Positions 46,478-55,859 are shown, counted from the first letter of the stretch. The stretch is 64,000 bases of DNA from SZUA-442 sp963753185 (GCA_963753185.1 CAVWBO010000007.1:2418001-2482000); one strand, 5' to 3'. Notes: generated by a model from the sequence alone, not told the origin. Made by a program: numbers and translations.

Positions 46478-47054
46478 TCGTCGTCTCCTCGTGCGTCAGA
46501 ACGGGATGATCCGTCGGAAAGACCCCGGCGAGGAAGCCGAACACGGTGTCGCCGGATCTCGGCAGGTCGATGAACTCCTCGGAGAGCTCGATGATCCTGT
46601 TGGAGAATTCGACGGCACGCTCGACGGGGATCCGCGCAACCCGTGACGTGAACATCGGGAGGGGATCCCCTTCGACGGCGACCATCGACCGAAGGGCGTC
46701 GTTGACGAACCAGTGCGGGTCGTCTGGCTTCGGCGAACCCCTGAACTGGATCGTCCTGCCCACCCGTCCGTAGTACTTCTCGGTCATTGCCCTGACCTTC
46801 GCCGTACGCACCACCCGGATGAGGCCGACGTCCTCGAGGATCTTCGCGTGGTACCCGACGGTCCCCTTCGGCTTCCCGAGCGCATCGGCCAACTGGGTCA
46901 CGGTTGCCGCACGCTCCAGGAGCAGGTTGAGGATGTCCATCCGCGTGTCGTCCGCTACGGCCTTCATGGCTGGAGCGTCCTCCACGTAGACGACCTCGTC
47001 GAGGTCGTAGTCGAGGGAGTGTCCGCTCTCGGCGCGCCGCTGTGGCATCGTCAT
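46470..47054 (-). CDS. ArsR/winged-helix transcriptional regulator
   Basis: 194 residues. N-terminal winged helix (MKAVADDTRMDILNLLLERAATVTQLADALGKPKGTVGYHAKILEDVGLIRVV) followed by a C-terminal domain of unknown ligand. No metal-binding cysteine pair as in ArsR/SmtB is seen, so a small organic ligand is more likely. ATG 47054 directly follows a promoter overlapped by a 9-bp inverted repeat. Co-transcribed with the MFS transporter. Confidence 0.88.
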   Translation of the reverse strand: MTMPQRRAESGHSLDYDLDEVVYVEDAPAMKAVADDTRMDILNLLLERAATVTQLADALGKPKGTVGYHAKILEDVGLIRVVRTAKVRAMTEKYYGRVGRTIQFRGSPKPDDPHWFVNDALRSMVAVEGDPLPMFTSRVARIPVERAVEFSNRIIELSEEFIDLPRSGDTVFGFLAGVFPTDHPVLTHEETTSD

Positions 47055-47059
47055 GGCGC

Positions 47060-47089
47060 AATGGTCGGTGATTCCCGACCATTTGTCAA
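47060..47089 (-). promoter_or_regulatory. Promoter and operator of the ArsR-MFS operon
   Basis: TTGACA (47084-47089), 17-base spacer, GACCAT (47061-47066), then 6 bases to ATG 47054. A perfect inverted repeat AATGGTCGG-N6-CCGACCATT (47060-47083) covers the spacer and -10 exactly, the position for an autorepressor site. Confidence 0.7.
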
Positions 47090-47103
47090 GGCCCACACGT
47101 CAG

Positions 47104-47658
47104 TCAGGTCGGCGGTGGACTCGGCCCAGGCTCCTCATCGCCCGATGCGATCGAATCGGTGGCTGTGGTGGCGTCCTCCCCATCGCCGGCACCGCCGGCA
47201 AACGTCCACCATGCCAGGGCACCGAGCGCGGCAACGGCGAGCACGACGGCAGCGACGAGCCACAGCGTCGATGCATCGATCCCGCGTGAAGGCACCGGCG
47301 CGTCGGGAGGTCGCGCCACGACGACCGGATCGACACCGAGAGCGGTGAGGGTGGTCGTTTCCGACCGAACGGCTTCACCGTCGGGGTCGATCGCGTCGAA
47401 CACGATCGACCAATCCTCCGCACTCGGCAGGACGACGAGCCCGCCCCACGTCCCGTCACCCCGGTCAACAAGTGCTGTCGGAGGGAGCTGCTCGAAGCTC
47501 GAGAATGGCCGAACGATCACCACCGCGACCGCCCCCGATACCGCGACCGACATCTCGACGGTGAGGCCGTCGTCGTCATCGATCGCAGCGGCCTCAGCGG
47601 TCCCGAACGGGCTCGAGAGCACGACGGACGCCACCGCGAGGAGGAGATGCACGATCAC
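47104..47658 (-). CDS. Membrane-anchored secreted protein, unknown function
   Basis: 184 residues: signal peptide (IVHLLLAVASVVLSSPFGTAEA), an external beta-rich domain of about 100 residues, one transmembrane helix (STLWLVAAVVLAVAALGALAWW) and an acidic/Pro tail. It resembles CopC-like or YtkA-like small exported domains only in outline; no family is claimed. GTG 47658 has TACGCT 6 bases upstream. Confidence 0.65.
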   Translation of the reverse strand: MIVHLLLAVASVVLSSPFGTAEAAAIDDDDGLTVEMSVAVSGAVAVVIVRPFSSFEQLPPTALVDRGDGTWGGLVVLPSAEDWSIVFDAIDPDGEAVRSETTTLTALGVDPVVVARPPDAPVPSRGIDASTLWLVAAVVLAVAALGALAWWTFAGGAGDGEDATTATDSIASGDEEPGPSPPPT

Positions 47659-47664
47659 GGTTCC

Positions 47665-47670
47665 AGCGTA
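47665..47670 (-). promoter_or_regulatory. -10 box of the 47104-47658 gene
   Basis: TACGCT, 6 bases upstream of GTG 47658. Confidence 0.45.
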
Positions 47671-47791
47671 GGGGCACTCCCGGGTCGGAGCAGATTTCTG
47701 CGAGTCCGGCTACTGGGAGATCGAGGTACGACGAGAGACTACGACAGCCAGCTGGAACGCAGCGTTGGGCGGCGTTGGAGCATCGCCTGTA

Positions 47792-48709
47792 CTAGTCGTG
47801 GCGACAAAGAAACTCGTCGAGCACTTCCATGTAGCGATCGGCCTCCTCGACGTGGGCCATGTGTGAACTGTCCTCGAAGATCACCCACTCCGAGCCGCGA
47901 ATACCTTGGTGGACTGTCTCGGCGATCAGCGGAGTGGCCTCGTCGTGACGACCCGAGGTCACCAGCGTCGGCACCCTGATCTCCGGTAGCCGGGCCACGA
48001 TGTCCCAGTTCTTCAGGTTGCCGATGACATGGAACTCGCTCGGACCGTTCATGGTCTGGTATACCTGCGGGTTCAGCTCCAGCTTGGCGAAGGTGCGAGC
48101 GACCGCGTCCGGCATCGGGTCCACACGGATGACGTGGCGCCGGTAGAATTCCATCATCGCCGACTGGTACTCATCTGAGTTGGTCGTCCCGGCCGACTCG
48201 TGGTGCTGCAGGATGGCCTGCACGTCCGTGGGTAGACCTTCCCGCAGGCGGTTTGCCTCAGCCACCCACTGTCTCATGCTGGCCGGCGACGAGGCGACAG
48301 TGAGCGACGCCACACCGACCGGCTGCGTCAGGGCGTACTCCATCGCGAGCATCCCGCCCCAGGAGTGGCCGAGCAGATGTAATTGGCCCAAGCCGAGTGC
48401 GTTGCGGACGACATCGACTTCCTCCACAAAGAGCTGCACATTCCACAGTGAAGGATCGTCCGGCTGATCCGAATTCCCGCAGCCGAGCTGGTCGTAGAAG
48501 ATCACCCGGCGCCCACGCCTGGCTATCGCCGCCAGAGACTCGAGGTAGTCGTGACCGGCGCCCGGGCCGCCGTGCAGGCAGAGTAGCGGCAGTTTTCCTG
48601 GCTGTTCCTCCGCTTCACCTATGCAGCCGTACCAGACCCGGCACCCGCGGAAATCAATCATTCCCTCACGGGCGTTCAGGGAAGGGTCGATGGTCGGCAG
48701 ATCGCTCAT
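47792..48709 (-). CDS. Proline iminopeptidase-like alpha/beta hydrolase
   Basis: 305 residues. LLCLHGGPGAGHDYL (oxyanion region), DQLGCGNSD and the nucleophile elbow GHSWGGML place it in the prolyl aminopeptidase group of the alpha/beta hydrolase fold; Asp in SGRHDEATP and His in DSSHMAHVE complete the triad. It probably removes N-terminal Pro or similar residues; some relatives hydrolyse other amides. ATG 48709 has GAGGA about 8 bases upstream. Divergent from leuC. Confidence 0.88.
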   Translation of the reverse strand: MSDLPTIDPSLNAREGMIDFRGCRVWYGCIGEAEEQPGKLPLLCLHGGPGAGHDYLESLAAIARRGRRVIFYDQLGCGNSDQPDDPSLWNVQLFVEEVDVVRNALGLGQLHLLGHSWGGMLAMEYALTQPVGVASLTVASSPASMRQWVAEANRLREGLPTDVQAILQHHESAGTTNSDEYQSAMMEFYRRHVIRVDPMPDAVARTFAKLELNPQVYQTMNGPSEFHVIGNLKNWDIVARLPEIRVPTLVTSGRHDEATPLIAETVHQGIRGSEWVIFEDSSHMAHVEEADRYMEVLDEFLCRHD

Positions 48710-48957
48710 GGTCGTGTTCCTCGGCTCAGTTGTCGAGTTCTCGTCTTCCAAAAAGTGTACCCCGGCCACATCCGCCGGCAATGCTCATGCGATTGTCCTG
48801 CGGGCGCCGGACTGCGCCCCATCCGGCGGTTCCGCGTCGGCCAGCCTGCTCAGCGCGAGAGCGGGTGGCCCGGCAACTGAGGTCACGCCGCGCATACTGG
48901 CCCGCTTCGGCATGGCGGAGGATAGGTTTTTCGCTTCGTCAGAAGAATCTGTGGGCC

Positions 48958-48963
48958 TAGGCT
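48958..48963 (+). promoter_or_regulatory. -10 box upstream of leuC
   Basis: TAGGCT, about 24 bases before ATG 48987, with GAGG just before the start. This transcript would have a short leader. Confidence 0.45.
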
Positions 48964-48986
48964 CCCCGGACCCACCCCGAGGCTCC

Positions 48987-50612
48987 ATGGACACACCACG
49001 CACACTTCTCGACAAGGTCTGGGACACCCACGTCGTTCGCACCGCGCAGGACGAACCCGACCTCTTGTACATCGACCTCCATCTCATCCACGAGGTCACG
49101 TCACCCCAGGCGTTCGAGTCCCTCCAGCTCTCGGGGCGCGCCGTTCGCCGGCCCGAGCTCACCCTCGCGACCATCGACCACGCCGTTCCGACGACGCCGC
49201 GTGAACAGGGCATCGCGGACCCGATGTCCGCGCTCCAGATCGCGACGCTCGAGCGCAACACCGAGGAGAATCGGATCCCGTTGTTCGGACTGGACGACCG
49301 ACGCCAGGGGATCGTCCACGTCATCGGACCCGAGCAGGGGGTCACCCAGCCGGGGATGACGATCGTCTGTGGCGACTCCCACACGGCGACGCACGGGGCG
49401 TTCGGTGCCCTCGCATTCGGCATCGGGACGTCGGAGGTCGAGCATGTGCTCGCGACCCAGACGCTGCCACAGACCAAGCCGAGGGCGATGGCCGTCACCG
49501 TCACCGGGGACCTGCCACGTGGGGTCACAGCGAAGGACATCATCCTCGCGGTCATCGCACGCATCGGTACCGCAGGTGCGACCGGCTACGTCATCGAGTA
49601 CCGCGGCTCGACCATCGAGAACCTCTCGATGGAGGGACGCATGACGATCTGCAACATGTCGATCGAGGCCGGTGCCCGAGCCGGCATGATCGCCCCCGAC
49701 GAGACGACGTTCGCCTACATGGAAGGTCGCCCCTTCGCACCCGCCGGCGACGACTGGGCGACGGCCGTCGCCTCGTGGAGGGACTTGCGGTCCGATGACG
49801 GAGCGGCCTTCGACCACGAGGTCGTACTCGATGCAGGAGACCTCGTCCCGCATGTGTCGTGGGGCACGAACCCTGGCCAGACGCTCCCCGTCACGGGCCG
49901 GCTCCCGCACCCCGACGATGCGTCGGATCCCGTCGATCGCGACTCGATCGCCCGCGCACTCGAGTACATGGCACTCGAGCCGGGGATCGCCGTGACCGAC
50001 ATCGCCATCGACCGGGTGTTCCTCGGCTCCTGCACGAACGGGCGGATCGAGGACCTTCGGGAGGCAGCAGCCATACTCGACGGCCACAGGATCGCCGACA
50101 CGGTCACAGGCCTCGTGGTCCCCGGTTCCGGCCTCGTCAAGGATCAGGCGGAGGCCGAGGGCCTCCATGAGGTGTTCCTCGCGGCGGGCCTCGAGTGGCG
50201 AGAACCCGGCTGTTCGATGTGCCTCGGCATGAACCCCGATCAGCTCGACCCGGGCGAGCGATGTGCGTCGACCTCGAATCGCAACTTCGAGGGACGCCAG
50301 GGACGCGGGGGACGCACCCATCTCATGTCTCCGGCGATGGCCGCCGCTGCCGCGATCGCCGGCCACATCGTCGACGTCACGGGAGGCGACGCTGATGCGA
50401 CCCGATCACGACCATCATCGGATCGGCGGCGCCCCTGCCACGGGCCAACATCGATACGGACCAGATCATCCCGAAGCAGTTCCTCAAGCGGGTCGAACGC
50501 TCGGGATTCGGGGAGTTCCTGTTCTACGACTGGGCACGGGACCCCGAGGGCGAGCTGGATCCGCGCTTCGTGCTCAACGACCCTGCGTACCGGAGCGCGA
50601 CGATCCTCGTGA
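48987..50612 (+). CDS. leuC: 3-isopropylmalate dehydratase large subunit, abnormal 3' end
   Basis: Isomerises 2- to 3-isopropylmalate in leucine synthesis, as a [4Fe-4S] enzyme with LeuD. Family motifs are intact: CGDSHTATHGAFGALAFGIGTSEVEHVLATQ, GSCTNGRIEDL and GCSMCLGMNPD (cluster cysteines). The homologous part ends near 50380 (IAGHIVDV, about residue 464). The frame then stays open to 50612 through leuD in a wrong frame. A TGA that overlaps the leuD ATG as TGATG (50393-50397) is in another frame and is probably the real stop, so an indel near 50375-50390 is likely. Confidence 0.9.
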   Translation: MDTPRTLLDKVWDTHVVRTAQDEPDLLYIDLHLIHEVTSPQAFESLQLSGRAVRRPELTLATIDHAVPTTPREQGIADPMSALQIATLERNTEENRIPLFGLDDRRQGIVHVIGPEQGVTQPGMTIVCGDSHTATHGAFGALAFGIGTSEVEHVLATQTLPQTKPRAMAVTVTGDLPRGVTAKDIILAVIARIGTAGATGYVIEYRGSTIENLSMEGRMTICNMSIEAGARAGMIAPDETTFAYMEGRPFAPAGDDWATAVASWRDLRSDDGAAFDHEVVLDAGDLVPHVSWGTNPGQTLPVTGRLPHPDDASDPVDRDSIARALEYMALEPGIAVTDIAIDRVFLGSCTNGRIEDLREAAAILDGHRIADTVTGLVVPGSGLVKDQAEAEGLHEVFLAAGLEWREPGCSMCLGMNPDQLDPGERCASTSNRNFEGRQGRGGRTHLMSPAMAAAAAIAGHIVDVTGGDADATRSRPSSDRRRPCHGPTSIRTRSSRSSSSSGSNARDSGSSCSTTGHGTPRASWIRASCSTTLRTGARRSS

Positions 50613-50999
50613 CCGGGCCGAACTTCGGCTCAGGCAGCTCCCGCGAGCACGCACCCGTGGTCGCTTGAGGACTGGGGGTTCCGCGCGATCATCGCCCCCT
50701 CGTTTGCGGACATCTTCGCGAGCAACTGCACCAAGATCGGGCTGCTGCCGGTCGTCCTGACCGACGACGAGGTCGCGGCCTTGATCACCATCGCCAACGA
50801 TCCCGCGGCGTCCGTGACGATCGACCTGCCCGCCCAGACGGTGACGGCGTCGGGCTTCGTCGCGACCTTCGACATCGATCCTTTCACGAAGCACTGTCTC
50901 GTCAATGGACTCGACCACATTGCCCTGACGATGCGCCACGAGGAGGACATCGATCGCTTCGAGGCGGTCAGGGAACCATTCAAACCCGTCACCGCGTGA
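50395..50999 (+). pseudogene. leuD: 3-isopropylmalate dehydratase small subunit, frame-broken
   Basis: All parts of LeuD are present but in shifting frames. After ATG 50395, one surplus C in 50401-50403 separates the start codon from PITTIIGSAAPLPRANIDTD. A second surplus base, G at 50657, changes SREHAP-WSLEDWGFRA into a frame that stops at 50668. The C-terminal part (ASNCTKIGLLPVV ... HCLVNGLDHIALT) runs to 50999. Removing both bases gives a normal protein of about 200 residues. Either real decay or, more likely given neighbours, sequence error. Confidence 0.88.
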
Positions 51000-51018
51000 T
51001 CGGTGCCAGCGAGGCAGG

Positions 51019-51378
51019 ATGTACACGAGATCTGAACAGGCGAGGGCGATCCTCGAACGACGGGTCCGCAAGGTCGCGTCAGAGATGCTCGGACGCCAGG
51101 CGACCACGGGAAGCGATTTCGCAGCGGCCCTCACGCTCGAGCGCATCGACCTGATCGCCGAGATCCCCGACCATGATGCGCTGATGGAACTCGGTCGGAA
51201 CATCCCGGGGCCGCGAAACGACCTGTACGTCCTCGACAGGCCCGAGGGATACACCGTCTACCACCAACACAATGGGGAACCGTACGAGGTCTTCTCCGCG
51301 TGCACATTCGACGAGGCGCGGAACCACGCAATCGACAGCCTCGTGATGCTCAACGGCGTCCCATACCGGATCGCCTGA
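51019..51378 (+). CDS. Hypothetical protein
   Basis: 119-residue soluble protein, no signal or membrane segment. It starts with a charged helix (SEQARAILERRVRKVASEML) and ends with a mixed region (YTVYHQHNGEPYEVFSACTFDEARNHAIDSLVMLNG). No family is recognised. ATG 51019 with GAGGCAGG just upstream, 19 bases after leuD, so possibly in the leu operon. Converges on the MOSC gene. Confidence 0.65.
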   Translation: MYTRSEQARAILERRVRKVASEMLGRQATTGSDFAAALTLERIDLIAEIPDHDALMELGRNIPGPRNDLYVLDRPEGYTVYHQHNGEPYEVFSACTFDEARNHAIDSLVMLNGVPYRIA

Positions 51379-51385
51379 CCGATGG

Positions 51386-51415
51386 CCGGATCAGGGGAGG
51401 CTGACCGGATCAGGG
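51386..51415. repeat. 11-bp direct repeat at convergent gene ends
   Basis: CCGGATCAGGG occurs at 51386-51396 and 51405-51415, 8 bases apart; the second copy contains the MOSC gene stop. Confidence 0.6.
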
Positions 51416-52004
51416 ATCGGGCATGCCGAAGTGGACGGTATCGCCGATTCGGACCTCGATCGGGTCCGGCGGCATGGTCGGCTGAGACGATGAAGCCCCG
51501 GCGACCGTCGTCGAGATCGCGGAGCGGACCCGCGATCGCCGCGAGTGGTGCGACGTGGTCGAGGCCAAGCATGAAGCTGGTGAACTCGACGCAGGGTGCG
51601 GCGACACGGGGACGCTCGAGGGACAGTTCCCTACCGTCCGAGGTCACGACGATGACTCCCTCACCCAGATCTTCGAGGGACACGGCGGGGCCGTCGATGA
51701 CGAAGTTCTCACCTGCGATGCCGATCGGGGCGTTTCCGAACCGCTCCCGCATCAGCGCGTAGTGCCCCGTGAAACCGATCGAGAGTTGTCGACGACCGCC
51801 ACCGCGGCGAGATGGATGGGCCTTGTTGTGGGCGTCGACGACCCAGTGGTCCCCGTTCCACCCCATCATTCCCCAGGCGTCGACCGCTGCTCGGTCGACG
51901 GCGAGGATGTCCTCTGGCACGTAGCCCTCACCCCGGCGCTTGATCGCCACCTTCTGCACCTGGAGGCGCACGATCCTCCCGATCTCATCACCCGGCTTCA
52001 GCAT
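51410..52004 (-). pseudogene. MOSC-domain protein, frame-broken near the C-terminus
   Basis: About 197 residues if repaired. KVAIKRRGEGYVPEDILAVD, IGIAGENFVIDGPAVSLEDLGEG and the conserved Cys in RVAAPCVEFTSF mark a MOSC domain, the fold of molybdenum-cofactor sulfurtransferases and of YiiM-type enzymes. The last 20 residues (PDPIEVRIGDTVHFG) are in another frame; removing one G at 51476 joins them to GFIVSAD. As it stands the frame runs on to 51258. ATG 52004 has GGAGG about 6 bases upstream and overlaps the phosphodiesterase end by 17 bases. Confidence 0.8.
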
Positions 52005-52788
52005 CCAGGCCCTCCACGATGCGGTTGAGCAGGTCCGGTCGGTCGGTGACGATACCGTCGACCCCCATGTCGAGGAACCGCCGCATGTCGTCGGGATCGT
52101 TCACGGTCCACAGGTGGAGTTGGGCGCCCGTGTCGTGGATCGCTTCGACGAGCTTTGCGTCGATGCTCGCCCCCCTGGCACGGGAGGGCAGCTGATAGGC
52201 GACGACGTCTCGGTGCACCGACCGACCGGCTCGCGACGCGGCGTACATCGCCATCGCCGCCCGTGGACCTGCCGAGGTGGCGACGCGCCCTCGGGTGATC
52301 CGGCGGAACCGCGAGAGGCGCCTGTCCGAGAACGAGCCAATGAGCACGGAGTCCTGGCGGGCACAACGGGCGATCACCTCGGCGACCGCCCATTCACAGC
52401 CCTTCGCCTTCAGGTCGATGTTGAACCGGACGTCCGGGTACCGGTCGAACGTGTCGTCGAGGCGCGAGATCGTGACGCCCGAGCCTCGAAGCGGGAACGA
52501 CTCCCCGTCTGGCGAGAAGTGGTACGCAGCGTCGAGGTGTGCGAGGTCATCCCACATCCAGTCCGCAACGGCGCCGAACCCGTTCGTCGTGCGGTCGAGC
52601 GTGTCGTCGTGGAAGACGACGACGACCCCGTCCCTCGTCACCTGCACATCGGTCTCGACGTAGACATACGAGAGGTCGTTTACGGCGGCATCGAACCCGT
52701 ACCAGGTGTTCTCCGGCCACAGCTCCCTGCTCCCCCGATGCGCGAATCGGAGCGGATACTCGGCGTCGAGGAACGGTGATGTCGCCAT
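51988..52788 (-). CDS. Glycerophosphodiester phosphodiesterase
   Basis: 266 residues, TIM-barrel GDPD: FAHRGSRELWPENT (catalytic His, 15-28), ETDVQVTRDGVVVVFHDDTLDRTTNG and the closing LHLWTVNDPDDM with GVDGIVTDRPD. It releases glycerol-3-phosphate from deacylated phospholipids; no signal peptide, so cytoplasmic. TAGATT lies 7 bases before the ATG (leaderless). Confidence 0.94.
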   Translation of the reverse strand: MATSPFLDAEYPLRFAHRGSRELWPENTWYGFDAAVNDLSYVYVETDVQVTRDGVVVVFHDDTLDRTTNGFGAVADWMWDDLAHLDAAYHFSPDGESFPLRGSGVTISRLDDTFDRYPDVRFNIDLKAKGCEWAVAEVIARCARQDSVLIGSFSDRRLSRFRRITRGRVATSAGPRAAMAMYAASRAGRSVHRDVVAYQLPSRARGASIDAKLVEAIHDTGAQLHLWTVNDPDDMRRFLDMGVDGIVTDRPDLLNRIVEGLDAEAG

Positions 52789-52795
52789 CGCGACA

Positions 52796-52801
52796 AATCT
52801 A
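52796..52801 (-). promoter_or_regulatory. -10 box of the phosphodiesterase gene
   Basis: TAGATT, 7 bases upstream of ATG 52788. Confidence 0.45.
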
Positions 52802-52863
52802 GGGTGCCGCCGGTCCTCGTCATCGGGGCCAGGCAGTCGACTGCCATTGGCCCCCGACCCGCC

Positions 52864-54099
52864 TCACGCGACGACGACACCCGCCTTGAGGACCCGAGCA
52901 ACGATCGCGGCGTCTGGCCGGTATGCAAGGTGGATGTGGGATGGTGCCTCGATGATCACGAGGTCGCCGATCGCTCCTGGCACGATCATGCCTCGATCTT
53001 CGAGCCCCAGGGCGAGTGCGCCTCCCCTCGTCGCCGCCCATACCGCCTCACCGGGCGTCATCCCTCCCTGGATGACGGCGAGCGAGATCATGAACGGCAT
53101 CGTCTCGACGTACGCGGTGCCGGGGTTGCAGTCGGTCGCTATGGCAACCCGCACACCCGAATCCCAGACTCGTCGGCAATCCGGCGGAGCGGTCCTCATC
53201 GAGAAGGAGACACCGGGGAGCAGCACGGCGACGGTTCCGGCCTCGGCAAGCCGCTCGAGGTCATCGTCGGTTGCATGGTCGAGATGGTCAGCGGAAGCGG
53301 CACCGACCTCTGCGGCGAGTGCCGCTGCACCGATCCGTGCGGTCTGGTCTGCGTGGATGCGGAACCCCAGACCCGCTCGATACGCGGCGTCACAGACGCG
53401 CCTCGCCTCCTCCACGGTGAACGCGGCAGCATCGCAGAACACGTCAACGAACGACACGTCGGCTGCAACGGCATCGAGCATCGGGCCCGTAACGAGGTCG
53501 AGATACCCGTCGCGGTCGTCCCGGAACTCGGGAGCGACCACGTGGGCACCGAGGAAGGTCGACACGACATCGGACGGCAATGCCATGTCGATCGCCCTCG
53601 ATGCGGAGATCATGGCGACCTCCGATTCCACGGTCAGGCCGTAGCCCGACTTCACCTCGATCGTCGTGGAGCCTGTTCCGAGCATCCTACGGAAACGGGC
53701 CATCGCCTGGTCCATCAGGTCGACGAAGGACGCTCTCCTCGTCGCATCGACGGTCGAGAGGATTCCTCCACCCGCGGCGAGGATCTCCTCGTAGGTCGCA
53801 CCGGTGAGGCGCCTCGCGAACTCGCCTGCGCGATCCCCCGCGAAGACCGTATGGGTGTGGGAGTCCACGAATCCGGGTACCACGCAACGACCGCCGGCAT
53901 CGAGCATCGGGTGTCCGCCGTAGTGGTCGGGCAGGAGGGACGAGGGCCCCACCCAATCGACGAACCCCTCGACGATCGCGACGGCGGCATCGTTGATGGC
54001 TACGAAGGCGGGACCACCTCCAGGGTCGTTCGTCACGAGCTCTGCGATGTTCGTCACGACGAGGGAGCTGCCCTCGGCGGTTGCGGATGATTCGGTCAC
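52864..54099 (-). CDS. hutI: Imidazolonepropionase
   Basis: Third step of histidine breakdown, opening imidazolonepropionate to formiminoglutamate. 411 residues of the amidohydrolase fold: metal ligands DSHTHTVFAGDR, then TTIEVKSGYGL, FCDAAAFT, IHADQT and ATDCNPGTA. GTG 54099 overlaps the hutU stop as GTGA. Last gene of hutHUI; the enzyme for the next step (HutF or HutG) is not in the window. Confidence 0.95.
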   Translation of the reverse strand: MTESSATAEGSSLVVTNIAELVTNDPGGGPAFVAINDAAVAIVEGFVDWVGPSSLLPDHYGGHPMLDAGGRCVVPGFVDSHTHTVFAGDRAGEFARRLTGATYEEILAAGGGILSTVDATRRASFVDLMDQAMARFRRMLGTGSTTIEVKSGYGLTVESEVAMISASRAIDMALPSDVVSTFLGAHVVAPEFRDDRDGYLDLVTGPMLDAVAADVSFVDVFCDAAAFTVEEARRVCDAAYRAGLGFRIHADQTARIGAAALAAEVGAASADHLDHATDDDLERLAEAGTVAVLLPGVSFSMRTAPPDCRRVWDSGVRVAIATDCNPGTAYVETMPFMISLAVIQGGMTPGEAVWAATRGGALALGLEDRGMIVPGAIGDLVIIEAPSHIHLAYRPDAAIVARVLKAGVVVA

Positions 54100-55859
54100 G
54101 GCACTGCGCCGGGTTCGGAGGGCATCTCCGTCATCGGAATCCTCACCCCTCGCTCCCGTGCGACGGCCAGCGCCAGGTCGTAGCCGGCGTCGGCGTGGCG
54201 GATCACGCCCATACCGGGATCGTTCCGCAGCACCCGTTCGAGCCTCGCTGCTGCATCGGCGGTGCCATCGGCGACGACCTGGGCGCCCGCGTGGATCGAC
54301 TTCCCGATCCCGACGCCTCCCCCGTGGTGGACGGCGACCCATGCGGCCCCGGACGCCGTGTTGACCAAGGCGTTGAGGATCGGCCAATCCGCGACCGCAT
54401 CCGACCCGTCGAGCATGTCCTCCGTCTCGCGGTACGGCGACGCTACCGAGCCCGAGTCGAGATGGTCCCGCCCGATCACGATCGGAGCCGACACACGCCC
54501 TGTCCTGACGAGCTCGTTGAACGCGAGCCCGGCAAGATGGCGCTCGCCGTAGCCGAGCCAGCAGATCCGCGATGGGAGCCCCTGGAACTCGACCCTCGCC
54601 TCAGCCATCGTCAACCACCGCATCAGGGGCTCGTTTTCGGGGAAGAGCTCACGAAGGGCGTCGTCGGTCGCAGCGATGTCGGCAGGGTCACCGGACAGGG
54701 CGATCCACCGGAACGGACCCATGCCCTCACAGAACAGGTCCCTGATGTACGCAGGCACGAAACCCGGATACGAGAACGCCTCCGAGTACCCGCCTTCGAG
54801 CGCCTCGCCCCGCAGGTTGTTCCCGTAGTCGAAGACCTCGGCTCCGACCTGCTGCCATCCGACCATCGACGCACAATGGACCGCCATGGACGCGCGCGCC
54901 CTGTGGATGTACTCGTCGGGATCCTCGACCCTGAGCCCGTCCGCCTCCGCCAGGGTCAGGCCGTGCGGTACGTACCCGTTCAACGGATCGTGCGCCGACG
55001 TCTGATCGGTCACGATGTCGACCGCGACGCCACGGGCGAGCAGCTCGGGAAAGACGTCCGCGGCGTTGCCAACGACACCGATCGAGACCGCTTCGCCAGC
55101 CTCCTTCGCAGACACCGCCCGTGCGATCGCCGCATCGAGGTCAGGAGCGAGCTCGTCGAGGTACCTCGTGTCGAGCCGCTTGCGGATCCGGTCCGGATCG
55201 ACATCGCAGGCCAGACAGACGCCGCCGTTCATCGTGACGGCGAGGGGCTGCGCGCCCCCCATCCCACCGAGTCCGGCGGTGAGGGTCAGCGTCCCCGTGA
55301 GGGTCCCACCGAACCGTTTGTCGGCGATCGCTGCAAAGGTCTGGTACGTCCCCTGGAGGATCCCCTGGGTCCCGATGTAGATCCACGACCCTGCCGTCAT
55401 TTGGCCGTACATCATCAATCCGGCATCCTCGAGCTCCCAGAAGTGCTTCCACGTTGCCCAGTCAGGCACGAGGTTCGAGTTCGCGATCAGGACACGCGGA
55501 GCTCCACGGTGGGTCCGGAAACGTCCAACGGGTTTCCCCGACTGCACGAGCAGCGTCTCGTCGTCCTCGAGGTCGGTCAGGGATGAGACGATCGCGTCGA
55601 AGGCTTCCCAGTCACGGGCAGCCTTCCCCCTCCCGCCGTACACCACGAGTTCGAGGGGGTTCTCGGCGACCTCCGGGTCGAGGTTGTTCAGCAGGCACCG
55701 GAGGGCAGCCTCCTGCAGCCATCCCTTGGTGTTGAGTCGGGTCCCGCGCGGCGCTCGCACCGTTCGGGGACCCGAGCCGTAGGCGAACGCGGGATTCGTC
55801 TCGTCACCCACCGCCCCGATCGGCTTCCCCTCGTCTTCGGTCATCGTCCCTCCCATCAT
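54096..55859 (-). CDS. hutU: Urocanate hydratase
   Basis: Second step of histidine breakdown, an NAD+-dependent hydration of urocanate. About 580 residues with MYGQMTAGSWIYIGTQGI, LTAGLGGMGGAQPLA, NGGVCLACDVD and WVAVHHGGGVGIGKS, all diagnostic. ATG 55859 overlaps the hutH stop as ATGA; ATG 55844, 3 bases after a GGGAGGG, is an alternative start. Confidence 0.96.
   Translation of the reverse strand: MMGGTMTEDEGKPIGAVGDETNPAFAYGSGPRTVRAPRGTRLNTKGWLQEAALRCLLNNLDPEVAENPLELVVYGGRGKAARDWEAFDAIVSSLTDLEDDETLLVQSGKPVGRFRTHRGAPRVLIANSNLVPDWATWKHFWELEDAGLMMYGQMTAGSWIYIGTQGILQGTYQTFAAIADKRFGGTLTGTLTLTAGLGGMGGAQPLAVTMNGGVCLACDVDPDRIRKRLDTRYLDELAPDLDAAIARAVSAKEAGEAVSIGVVGNAADVFPELLARGVAVDIVTDQTSAHDPLNGYVPHGLTLAEADGLRVEDPDEYIHRARASMAVHCASMVGWQQVGAEVFDYGNNLRGEALEGGYSEAFSYPGFVPAYIRDLFCEGMGPFRWIALSGDPADIAATDDALRELFPENEPLMRWLTMAEARVEFQGLPSRICWLGYGERHLAGLAFNELVRTGRVSAPIVIGRDHLDSGSVASPYRETEDMLDGSDAVADWPILNALVNTASGAAWVAVHHGGGVGIGKSIHAGAQVVADGTADAAARLERVLRNDPGMGVIRHADAGYDLALAVARERGVRIPMTEMPSEPGAVP

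Noticed and set aside
48621..48986. Upstream extension of the leuC frame
   Set aside because: It overlaps the hydrolase start region and lacks LeuC similarity; ATG 48987 gives the family N-terminus.
50263..50760. 165-codon frame across the leuC/leuD junction
   Set aside because: It is composed of wrong-frame leuC and leuD sequence and matches neither.
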